Shown: positions 6,462 to 12,397 of the stretch, in pieces | How the letters are laid out: each line of letters opens with the position of its first letter | Numbering within the stretch: the stretch's first letter is position 1 | DNA from: DAIDHZ01 sp965370365 | Lineage (GTDB): Bacteria; Chlamydiota; Chlamydiia; Chlamydiales; SM23-39 | Direction: 5' to 3' | Length of the DNA stretch: 18,360 nucleotides | Assembly: GCA_965370365.1 (NCBI GenBank) | Contig: CBDUSP010000033.1 | Location: 1 to 18,360 of the forward strand | Made by a program: the position numbers and the translations under genes | Notes under the pieces: generated by a model | The model's input: the letters and a program-made list of their open reading frames with translations, nothing else | Told to the model about the DNA's origin: nothing | Databases searched by the model: none

Positions 6462-7633
6462 TTTACGATCTTGTTCTTTTCCTGTATTTGCTTTTTTTAG
6501 TTCCTGTTGTTTTTTTTGGAAGACTCCGTGGAAAAAGGCATCCAGCGCTTCTCCAGCGCCTTGGTTTTTTCCTCCCTGAAAATCTTCAGAAGGGGGGCAT
6601 TTGGATCCATGCTGTCTCTGTTGGAGAGGTGAAGGCAGCAGTCCCATTTTTCAGGCAGTTAAAACAAGCATACCCTGAGAAGTTCATTTGTATTACGACA
6701 ACAACAGCAACGGGCTTTGCAGAGGCCAAACGATCTTTAAAAGAGGCGGATACCTTTTTGTATTCCCCCATTGATTTTTCGTTTGTTGTGCGTAGATTTG
6801 TAAAGAGACTGCAACCCTCACTGTTTATCTTGGTTGAAGGGGATTTTTGGCCCAATCTCTTAAAAGAATTAAAGTGTAAGATCTTTTTAGTCAGTGGTAG
6901 AGTCTCTCAAAAAACAGCATCTCGTTGGCAGATGTTCCCAAGCTTTGCAAATAAGCTTTTTTCTAAGTTTGATCTTCTTTGTGTACAAAGTGATGAATAT
7001 GCAAAGCGCTTTTTGCCATTTGCAGGGGATAAAGTTCGAGTGACGGGGAATCTTAAATTTGATATTGAGCCTGAAAAAATCAAAGACGTATCTCTTCCAA
7101 AAGACTTCATAACGATTTGCTCAACGCATGCCCCTGAAGAAGAAAAAATCCTTGATCACTTGGAAGGTCGATGGAAAGTCTTTTTAGCTCCGCGCCATCC
7201 GGAGAGATTCGATGAAGTGGCGCGTCTTTTAAAGAAAAAAGGGATTTCATTTGCTCGGTTTAGTGAATCTGGATGGAATCTAACTTCAGAAAAAGTGCTT
7301 TTAATGGATGTGATGGGTCAGCTTGGTACTTGCTATACACATAGTAAGCTTGCAATTGTGGGGGGAAGCTTTGTTCCTGGAATTGGGGGGCATAACGTTT
7401 TAGAGCCCTGTCTTTACGGGTGTCCTTCTTTATTTGGGCCATACACATTCTCTCAGGAAGAGCTTGTCCAAAAAGTTCTTGAATCGAAAGTAGGTAAGCG
7501 TAGTTCTTTTGAAAGCATTTTGGAAGATGTTACCGAAGGTAGGTATTTAGAGCCCTCTGTAGAGACTTTCCGAGGCGCCTCTGCTAAAACCTGGAAAGAG
7601 ATTTCATTAGCAATAAAATATGGCCTTGAGTAG
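6458..7633 (+). CDS. waaA: 3-deoxy-D-manno-octulosonic-acid (Kdo) transferase
   Basis: Transfers Kdo from CMP-Kdo to lipid A precursors at the inner face of the inner membrane; called KdtA or GseA in chlamydiae. 391 residues. N-terminal hydrophobic anchor at ~3-20, SVGE at 54-57 with the catalytic Glu57, VEGDFWPN near 128-135, VTGNLKFD near 205-212 and the C-terminal GGSFVPGIGGHNVLEP sugar-nucleotide motif with FGPY after it. The start is TTG overlapping the leuS TGA (TTGA), so translational coupling is likely. It is family GT30; how many Kdo residues it adds cannot be read from sequence. Its donor is made by KdsB, whose copy in this window is broken. Confidence 0.95.
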   Translation: MIYDLVLFLYLLFLVPVVFFGRLRGKRHPALLQRLGFFLPENLQKGGIWIHAVSVGEVKAAVPFFRQLKQAYPEKFICITTTTATGFAEAKRSLKEADTFLYSPIDFSFVVRRFVKRLQPSLFILVEGDFWPNLLKELKCKIFLVSGRVSQKTASRWQMFPSFANKLFSKFDLLCVQSDEYAKRFLPFAGDKVRVTGNLKFDIEPEKIKDVSLPKDFITICSTHAPEEEKILDHLEGRWKVFLAPRHPERFDEVARLLKKKGISFARFSESGWNLTSEKVLLMDVMGQLGTCYTHSKLAIVGGSFVPGIGGHNVLEPCLYGCPSLFGPYTFSQEELVQKVLESKVGKRSSFESILEDVTEGRYLEPSVETFRGASAKTWKEISLAIKYGLE

Positions 7634-7647
7634 AATTACTCCTTTAT

Positions 7648-7720
7648 CGCGGGGTGGAGCAGTGGTTAGCTCGTTGGGCTCATAACCCAAAGGCCGTAGG
7701 TTCGAGTCCTACCCCCGCTA
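7648..7720 (+). tRNA. tRNA-fMet (CAU), initiator
   Basis: A 73-nt cloverleaf. Acceptor 7648-7654 / 7713-7719 has an unpaired C1-U72, and three consecutive G-C pairs flank the anticodon loop (GGG/CCC); both are initiator hallmarks. Anticodon CAT at 7681-7683, T-loop TTCGAGT, discriminator A; CCA not encoded. It lies 14 bp after waaA. Confidence 0.95.
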
Positions 7721-7737
7721 TTTTCTTCTATACTTCT

Positions 7738-7810
7738 GGCGGTATAGCTCAGCTGGTAGAGCAGCGGGATCATAATCCGTTTGTCGCTGGTTCGAATCCG
7801 GCTACCGTCA
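7738..7810 (+). tRNA. tRNA with CAU anticodon, probably elongator Met
   Basis: A 73-nt cloverleaf: acceptor 7738-7744 / 7803-7809 (one G-T wobble), D-arm, anticodon CAT at 7771-7773, T-arm 7786-7802, no encoded CCA. The acceptor stem is fully paired, unlike the initiator next door. Elongator Met is favoured; a lysidine-modified Ile2 tRNA is the alternative. Its 3' half is the attachment site of the adjacent island. Confidence 0.9.
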
Positions 7811-7812
7811 TC
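7765..7812 (+). repeat. Left attachment repeat (inside tRNA-Met)
   Basis: 48 bp from the anticodon stem to 2 bp past the tRNA 3' end, repeated in the same orientation at 11698-11745 with a single mismatch (7768 G, 11701 A). The last 44 bp are identical. Confidence 0.88.
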
Positions 7813-7827
7813 TCAATGGGTTAAAAC

Positions 7828-8373
7828 ATGAATAGGAAGCAATATTTTTGTCCTTTGACTTGCATAGTAGGTGGGGTCTATAGCGAAGATATAGCAAATA
7901 AAGATCTAAGCGAGAGAGTAAAGTATACTGTTGAAAAGCAGGATCAGAAACTGTTCATTGGCCTTGAATTAAGAACAGACAATGAGAAATGCTCTTTAGA
8001 GATGCCAGCGCACCAAGAACGGTTTATTAAAGAAAACGTTTTTGCAAAGATCCCCAACAAAACGGCGGGGGATGTTTTCGCTCTTTATACTGACTATGAA
8101 GGGGACTATAGCAAGCCTTACTCATGGATTCTTGGGTGTGAAGTGTCTTCTTTAGATGAATTACCAAAAGGGCTTGTTGGTAAAGAGATCCCTGCATCGA
8201 AGTATGCTGTTTTTGTGACAGAAGGGAAGTTTCCTGATGGGTTGATTGCTGTATGGCAAGAAGTATGGAAACTGGATCTAGCGCGGTCTTACACGAGCGA
8301 TTTTGAAGTGTACCGTAGCGACTTTGATCCTGAAAAAAGTCCAGAAGTAAAAGTTCACATTGCAATAGACTAG
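7828..8373 (+). CDS. GyrI/Cass2-like effector-binding (AraC ligand-binding fold) protein
   Basis: 181 residues. From about residue 32 on it matches stand-alone effector-binding proteins of the GyrI-like / integron cassette Cass2 group, small soluble proteins that bind organic cations or drugs and that are also fused to AraC regulators. Recognisable blocks: FIGLELRTDN (~43-52), VFALYTDYEGDYSKPY (~83-98), ILGCEVSSLDELPKG (~100-114), IPASKYAVF (~121-129) and RSYTSDFEVY (~153-162), the last with the Tyr/Asp residues typical of the C-terminal helix-strand. There is no DNA-binding domain. The first ~25 residues do not fit the family and no clear SD precedes the ATG, so the start is uncertain. It lies 17 bp after the tRNA, first in the island. 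Confidence 0.75.
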   Translation: MNRKQYFCPLTCIVGGVYSEDIANKDLSERVKYTVEKQDQKLFIGLELRTDNEKCSLEMPAHQERFIKENVFAKIPNKTAGDVFALYTDYEGDYSKPYSWILGCEVSSLDELPKGLVGKEIPASKYAVFVTEGKFPDGLIAVWQEVWKLDLARSYTSDFEVYRSDFDPEKSPEVKVHIAID

Positions 8374-8389
8374 TCCAATGCTATTCCTC

Positions 8390-8563
8390 TTATGCGTATT
8401 TTGTAAATATTTCGGGATGGTCTCGTAGGATTTTTCTATATTTGTTTCTCTGTCGTCTGCTTTACCCCTTTTCATAAAAAGGCAACAAATAATCGAGAGT
8501 GAAATTGGCGTCTTCTGCCACAATCCCTCCGTCCGCAATCAGATCTTTTATTACAAATTCCAT
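8390..8563 (-). pseudogene. Small unknown gene with an in-frame stop
   Basis: An ATG at 8563 opens 33 codons (ending LLPFYEKG), then TAA at 8462-8464. The same frame continues for 23 protein-like codons (RNKYRKILRDHPEIFTKYA at the end) to a second TAA at 8390-8392. This could be a nonsense-mutated 57-codon gene or a short 33-residue one. No SD and no family recognised. The C-terminal part is basic and helical. Real coding status is uncertain because the opposite strand is also open here. Confidence 0.35.
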
Positions 8564-8773
8564 ATTATACCGAACTTATCAAGTCCAAATAGATATAGAC
8601 AAAGCCTATGATGAGTTAAAAGAATACTTGGAAGACGAAAGTGATTGGACTGTTCTAGGAATGCATTGTCTGATTTTAAAAAAGAAATAACTGTTCTTCC
8701 AATTGTTCTATCTGTGCTACCCTGAAGCCACTAAAATTCACACAACCTAAGCGGGCGCGGTATAACTGTTTTA
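8564..8773. other. Intergenic stretch with possible gene fragment
   Basis: A plus-strand reading frame ending at 8690 gives an acidic, helix-like tail (IDIDKAYDELKEYLEDESDW) that could be the 3' end of a lost gene. Its 5' part (from 8499) overlaps the minus-strand ORF and looks non-coding. A TATAAC at 8761-8766 could be a -10 for the next gene, but no convincing -35 precedes it. Confidence 0.25.
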
Positions 8774-10237
8774 ATGAGTATGTGCCTTATGAATGAGATT
8801 CATGCGGAAATTTTTGTCCTAGTTGGGCCGTCTGGGGTCGGAAAGTCGACCCTCATCAGTAAATTGAAACAAGAGGCTGTTCCCTTCCATGAGTTGGTTT
8901 CCTATACGACCCGACCTCGGCGCATCGGAGAAGAAGAGGGAAGGGACTGTTTCTTTGTCAATCAAGCTGAGTATGTGCAGAGGGAAGAGAATAAGGAATT
9001 TATTTTGTCAACTCAGGTACATGGGAATTGGTACGGAATTTCTAAGGAATGGCTCAATGCGGAACTCCAGGCGGGGTACAATATTGTGTGCAGCTTGAAC
9101 ACCGAGGCTGCTAAGAATTTAAAAAATCTTCTCGGCAAAAAAGTCGTGACCATCTTTATTGCCCCTCCTTCTTTTGGCACTCTGAAAGAAAGGCTCTCTC
9201 AGAGAAGCACAGACGAGGACTTTGTGCAAAAAACACGCCTTGTCAATGCCCAAAATGAATTAAAGCAACAGGACTCTTTTGACTACAAGATTGTCAATAG
9301 AGATCTTTCTCAGTCTGTGGAGGAACTGAAGAAAATTTTCTTGTCTGAAACGATTTCGAAGCTGATTGTCAAGCAGGCGGTTGCTCCCATGAGCAACCCG
9401 GAAGCGATTCGGACTATGAGTTACAACATTCGCATGGCTCCATCCACCGAGGATGATGCGACGGAAAATGCTTGGATGTATCGTCTTCCCAAAGTCCGTA
9501 TGATTATTGAGCGGTATAAGCCCGATATCATTGGCCTGCAAGAGGTTTCCCTTTTTCAGATGGATTCGCTGCAAAACGGCCCATTCAGTCTGCCTTATAA
9601 AATGCTCGGCAAGTATCCTTCGAGGAAACCGATAGAATCAGGGCTTGGGATTGTCTATAACTCACAAAATCTTCTCTTGATTTCAGATCTGTACACGATC
9701 TGGCTTAATGAGGCGCAGATCCATTCGGAGGGGCCGGCTTGGGATGGATCTACCTACGAGCGTTATGTGATTTACGCGAAATTTAAAAATCTAATCGATG
9801 GCAATGAATTTTGGTTTATGACGACCCATTTTGACCATATTGGTCAGAGGGCTCGTCAAGAAAGTGCAAAGATTGTGATGGATTTAGCTGAGCTGTTGGA
9901 TGCGCCTGCCATTGTAACGGGCGACTTCAATTGTTTTCCTCAGCTGGGAGGGGCCGAATTATATCAACTTTTAAGCACCCGCTCGACTCGTATCAGGGAT
10001 TCTGCAACGATTACCGACAAGATCTTTGGCGTACCAGGCAGTTGGATTGGATGGGACTATGATACATACAAACAGCAAAACGGTTATTCCAAGTATGACT
10101 TCATATTTACGCATGATTCCATAGGAGTTATACAACATGGCATCATCGACGATCGCGTCTGGGACAACTACTTCCAAAAAGAGCTCTACCCATCCGATCA
10201 CCGCCCTGTATTAAGCGATTTGAAATTTAAGAATTAG
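8774..10237 (+). CDS. Guanylate-kinase-like P-loop domain fused to endonuclease/exonuclease/phosphatase (EEP) domain
   Basis: 487 residues, two enzyme domains in one frame. Residues ~11-190 have the guanylate kinase fold: Walker A GPSGVGKST at 18-26, SYTTRPRR at 43-50, lid region with KERLSQR and QKTRL, and FDYKIVNRDL at 169-178. Against E. coli and yeast Gmk, however, GMP-site residues differ: Tyr of HYFF is C59, Glu of FLE is L78, Ser/Thr after GNYYG is I89, and the two Asp of LDID are S107 and N109. Residues ~211-487 are an EEP (DNase I/CCR4-like) phosphoesterase with YNIR (N218), LQEV (E257), THFDHIG (H352, H355), GDFN (D384, N386) and SDHRPV (D475, H476), all catalytic residues present. 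In-frame ATGs also exist at 8780 and 8789; no clear SD. Cytosolic, no signal or membrane segment. The substrate is unknown. Confidence 0.88.
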   Translation: MSMCLMNEIHAEIFVLVGPSGVGKSTLISKLKQEAVPFHELVSYTTRPRRIGEEEGRDCFFVNQAEYVQREENKEFILSTQVHGNWYGISKEWLNAELQAGYNIVCSLNTEAAKNLKNLLGKKVVTIFIAPPSFGTLKERLSQRSTDEDFVQKTRLVNAQNELKQQDSFDYKIVNRDLSQSVEELKKIFLSETISKLIVKQAVAPMSNPEAIRTMSYNIRMAPSTEDDATENAWMYRLPKVRMIIERYKPDIIGLQEVSLFQMDSLQNGPFSLPYKMLGKYPSRKPIESGLGIVYNSQNLLLISDLYTIWLNEAQIHSEGPAWDGSTYERYVIYAKFKNLIDGNEFWFMTTHFDHIGQRARQESAKIVMDLAELLDAPAIVTGDFNCFPQLGGAELYQLLSTRSTRIRDSATITDKIFGVPGSWIGWDYDTYKQQNGYSKYDFIFTHDSIGVIQHGIIDDRVWDNYFQKELYPSDHRPVLSDLKFKN

Positions 10238-10253
10238 GAAATTTGACGACCCC

Positions 10254-10577
10254 TTACTTGTCTGCTACTCCATAAAACACCTGAAGATCTTCCCTTAAGC
10301 CGTGTGGATTAGCGTATTGTGCTCCTTTTTTGAGTGCATTTTGGCGTAGATCTATGAATTGTTCTGAAGAGAGTTGTTCAAGCTTTGCTCGAGTGCCATG
10401 ATCCCACAGGCTATCGAACCATTCCTTCGCTGTTTCATGGACAAATATTTTGGTTTCTTCGTGCACTTTTGGGTTGCGAAAGTCCGCTTTTTCAAGAATG
10501 TTTTGTAAAGTTTTTCCATCCCAAATGGGAGTCGCAGCGAGACTTGTCGTATGGACAAATTGGCTTTTTTTATGAAA
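10254..10577 (-). pseudogene. C-terminal fragment of a SAM-dependent methyltransferase
   Basis: An open frame of 107 codons, bounded upstream by a TAA at 10578-10580, with no start codon ahead of the conserved part. The sequence (PIWDGKTLQNILEKADF, then KEWFDSLWDHGTRAKLEQLS, then LQVFYGVADK at the end) looks like the last third of type-11 class I methyltransferases, which end with such an EW...G.R..L..L block. The SAM-binding half (D-x-G-x-G) is absent. It abuts the DUF2442-like remnant within 9 bp, so unrelated pieces were joined here. Functional assignment is by pattern only. Confidence 0.5.
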
Positions 10578-10585
10578 TTACGCGA

Positions 10586-10822
10586 TCAGGCACTAGTTAG
10601 CTTTTCTCGCAAGACATAGGGATCCAGATCGATGTCTTATCCCCAAGCTAATGTATCGCTTTTGGGATCAACTCTCACCTGATTGAAGAATTCAACAGAG
10701 TTCCAAGCTTCGAAAACCATAACGAAATCCTTTGCCGCTACCCAAGCCACCCATTTTCTAGCCCAAATATGTGGAGAATTAAAATAACCTACAGGTTCTC
10801 TGATGATTGATGGTCGTGCGGC
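10586..10822 (-). pseudogene. DUF2442-like gene with internal stop and no start
   Basis: A frame read leftwards from a stop at 10823-10825 gives VFEAWNSVEFFNQVRVDP, then DTLAWG, a TAA at 10637-10639, then DIDLDPYVLREKLTSA and TGA at 10586-10588. The order VF..L.D...F.QVRVDP...W.NG.D.DP..L is the C-terminal pattern of DUF2442, small proteins often paired with DUF4160 as suspected toxin-antitoxin partners. The TAA falls in the middle of the conserved W-x-x-D-I-D-x-D-P block. No partner gene is visible. Confidence 0.45.
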
Positions 10823-10866
10823 CTAAGTAAAAGGCCTGTCAAAGAAGGTAGCTTTTTCTTTTTTTA

Positions 10867-10885
10867 GGGGTTGTGCAACAACCCC
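10867..10885. repeat. Perfect 8-bp hairpin GGGGTTGT/ACAACCCC
   Basis: A 3-nt loop. T-rich sequence precedes it on the plus strand (A-rich after it on the minus strand), so it is not an oriented terminator for the minus-strand gene at 10906. It may be a transposon end remnant; unproven. Confidence 0.4.
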
Positions 10886-10905
10886 ATATACACCCCCCAA
10901 AAAAC

Positions 10906-11205
10906 CTATTTGGAACAGCTTAATGAACCATTTACAAGTTTAACCATAATAAAAACTGGTGTTGCCAGCATTGCGACTACTGTTCCTAGAGCCAATAGCG
11001 TACCAAGAGAAGCTGTAATAGAAGTTTCTCTTCTTCCAATTTTTGAACCCTCACGCTTCGCACGAATATCTTTAACTTGATTCGATATATCTGAAAGCTT
11101 TACTAGCAGCTCCTGGAGCTTCTGAAGATCTTTTAGATCATCCTCAAGAGAATATTTTAGACCTTCTTCACCCTCAAAATTTACATTAACAGCACCAACA
11201 CTCAT
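10906..11205 (-). CDS. Small coiled-coil / membrane protein
   Basis: 99 residues from the ATG at 11205, chosen over the ATG at 11259 because TGGAGG stands 5 nt before it, one of the clearest SD sites in the window. Residues ~18-50 form an acidic/basic amphipathic helix with heptad spacing (LEDDLKDLQKLQELLVKLSD), ~50-60 are strongly basic (RAKREGSKIGRR), and ~64-92 are hydrophobic (one long or two short spans, LLALGTVVAMLATPVFIMV). No signal peptide in this start. No family recognised. It is the only island gene besides 7828 and 8774 that seems intact. A membrane-anchored coiled-coil protein, perhaps secreted; that is inference. Confidence 0.6.
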   Translation of the reverse strand: MSVGAVNVNFEGEEGLKYSLEDDLKDLQKLQELLVKLSDISNQVKDIRAKREGSKIGRRETSITASLGTLLALGTVVAMLATPVFIMVKLVNGSLSCSK

Positions 11206-11266
11206 ACAACCTCCATTTAAAAACGCACTGAGCGTAACAAATAACAAGTAACAAAACAACCGAAAA

Positions 11267-11285
11267 GAGTAATTTAATATTACTC
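11267..11285. repeat. Inverted repeat GAGTAAT/ATTACTC upstream of the small membrane-protein gene
   Basis: A 7-bp perfect dyad with a 5-nt AT-rich centre, 62 bp before the ATG at 11205. It has the form of an operator, but no regulator is linked to it. Confidence 0.3.
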
Positions 11286-11355
11286 AATATAGTTATATGA
11301 AACTATCCGAATAAAAACTTTAATTGTATGATCCCTGCTTTTTATGGGGTAAATC

Positions 11356-11463
11356 ATGACAAAGCACTTCACTCATTTATTTGATCAACTTCAAAGGATC
11401 CACTGCAAGGATAATAAGCAGATGACTATTTGTGAAGCAGATAAAGGATACGATTCTGACTAG
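11356..11463 (+). pseudogene. IS4/IS5-type transposase fragment
   Basis: A 35-codon frame ending at TAG 11461. It carries ICEADKGYDSD, matching the ADKGYDS block around the second catalytic Asp of IS4/IS5-family DDE transposases. The rest of the transposase is absent on both sides. A run of ten G (11472-11481) follows directly. Confidence 0.55.
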
Positions 11464-11697
11464 CTACGAGTGGGGGGGGGGCTGACAAGGCAATGAAATT
11501 ATTAAATAAGTATTTCTGGTTCTCCAAAGAAACTTTGTCCTAAGAAAACTCCTAAAGTTGCTACACCACACCCACACCACACTGATATCTTATTTTTGAC
11601 ATCAGATCCCATCTCTTGCCATTTGATCTAAAGGGGGTTCTTCGTGTATCCTACTGCTGTGAACAAATGCTGAGAAATGAGAGGAGAGGGAATGCCT
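11464..11697. other. Intergenic island end, no clear gene
   Basis: Begins with the G10 tract. A 36-codon minus-strand ORF (11502-11612, ATG at 11612) has a hydrophobic centre (VATLGVFLGQSFFG) and a weak AAGAG before it; coding status is doubtful. Otherwise nothing recognisable up to the attachment repeat. Confidence 0.3.
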
Positions 11698-11745
11698 CGG
11701 AATCATAATCCGTTTGTCGCTGGTTCGAATCCGGCTACCGTCATC
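11698..11745 (+). repeat. Right attachment repeat (3' half of tRNA-Met)
   Basis: Copy of 7765-7812, 47 of 48 bp identical. It contains the anticodon arm's 3' side, the T-arm and the acceptor 3' strand but no 5' half, so it cannot fold as a tRNA. The sod stop codon (11741-11743) lies in it. Confidence 0.88.
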
Positions 11746-12388
11746 GTTCAGCATCTTTGTAACGCTCCTGGACAACATTCCAATTCACGTACTTAAAGAA
11801 TGTTTCAATGTAGCTGAGCTTATTGAGTCCAAACTGGGTAATAAAGGCATGTTCAAATACATCCATGACTAAGATCGGAGTGCCTCTGACAAGGTGGCCT
11901 GTATCGTGCTCGTTAATCCATGTATTGATAAGCATTCCATTTGTGAGATCAAGATAGAGAATCGACCAGCCGATTCCTCGAATCATTCCCGTGGCAATAA
12001 AATCTTCTTTCCACTTCTCAAAACTCCCAAACTGCTTCACGATGCTTAAAAAAAGAGAGCTCTCTTTGTTGGGTATTCCTTTGCCGGCTAAGTTATCAAA
12101 ATAGAGCTCATGGAGTCGCATGCCATCGAATTCCCAACCAAAGCGTCTTTTCAATGCTCCATATTCATAGGGAGGAAGATCCGCCGTTGCAACCTGCATT
12201 TTTGTAAGCAGGATGCTTGCGTTTTTGACATAGCCTGCATAGAGCTTCAAATGCATCTCGATAAGGTTTTTGTCAAAACCTTCCATTTCGTAGAGATGAG
12301 AGTAGTCTTTTACTTGGTAAGGCCGGCTTTGCGGTTCACTTGCAAAAACAGCTTGGATCATAAATAGAGCGAGAATGATTTTTTTCAT
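11741..12388 (-). CDS. Exported Fe/Mn-family superoxide dismutase
   Basis: Dismutates superoxide; 215 residues. Residues 1-16 (MKKIILALFMIQAVFA) are a signal peptide with a likely cut before SEPQ, so the enzyme should work in the periplasm, unusual for this mostly cytosolic family. All four metal ligands are in place: H46 (IEMH), H93 (RLHELYFDNL), D176 and H180 (MDVFEH). The family's WEH is FEH, and the second-sphere Gln of the NQD motif appears to be His161 (NEHD). The C-terminal YIETFFKYVNW is typical. Start supported by AGGAG 5 nt upstream. Last gene of the leftward run, 9 bp after the AsmA-like gene; its stop is inside the tRNA repeat. Metal (Fe or Mn) cannot be decided. Confidence 0.88.
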   Translation of the reverse strand: MKKIILALFMIQAVFASEPQSRPYQVKDYSHLYEMEGFDKNLIEMHLKLYAGYVKNASILLTKMQVATADLPPYEYGALKRRFGWEFDGMRLHELYFDNLAGKGIPNKESSLFLSIVKQFGSFEKWKEDFIATGMIRGIGWSILYLDLTNGMLINTWINEHDTGHLVRGTPILVMDVFEHAFITQFGLNKLSYIETFFKYVNWNVVQERYKDAER

Positions 12389-12397
12389 GAAAAACTC

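Larger units (their letters stand above)
7813..11697. mobile_element. Degraded genomic island integrated in tRNA-Met
   Basis: About 3.9 kb bounded by the tRNA-derived direct repeats. One end keeps the complete tRNA and the other only its 3' half, the usual outcome of tyrosine-recombinase integration at a tRNA. Inside are two intact-looking genes of accessory type (7828-8373, 8774-10237), one small membrane-protein gene (10906-11205), and remnants of a small ORF, a methyltransferase, a DUF2442-like gene and a transposase. Genes are on both strands and loosely spaced, unlike the tight operons outside. No integrase is visible, so it is either decayed or moved in trans. Confidence 0.75.

Noticed and set aside
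6138..6647. 169-codon minus-strand ORF across the leuS/waaA junction
   Set aside because: Antisense to the coding ends of leuS and waaA; low-complexity Gln/Lys composition typical of a shadow frame.
8499..8690. Plus-strand 63-codon ORF as an intact gene
   Set aside because: Its 5' half overlaps a protein-like minus-strand frame and looks non-coding; only the acidic tail might be a fragment.
10867..10885. Intrinsic terminator for the gene at 10906-11205
   Set aside because: On the minus strand the hairpin is followed by A-rich and not T-rich sequence.
11698..11745. A third tRNA gene
   Set aside because: Only the 3' half is present; no D-arm or 5' acceptor strand precedes it.
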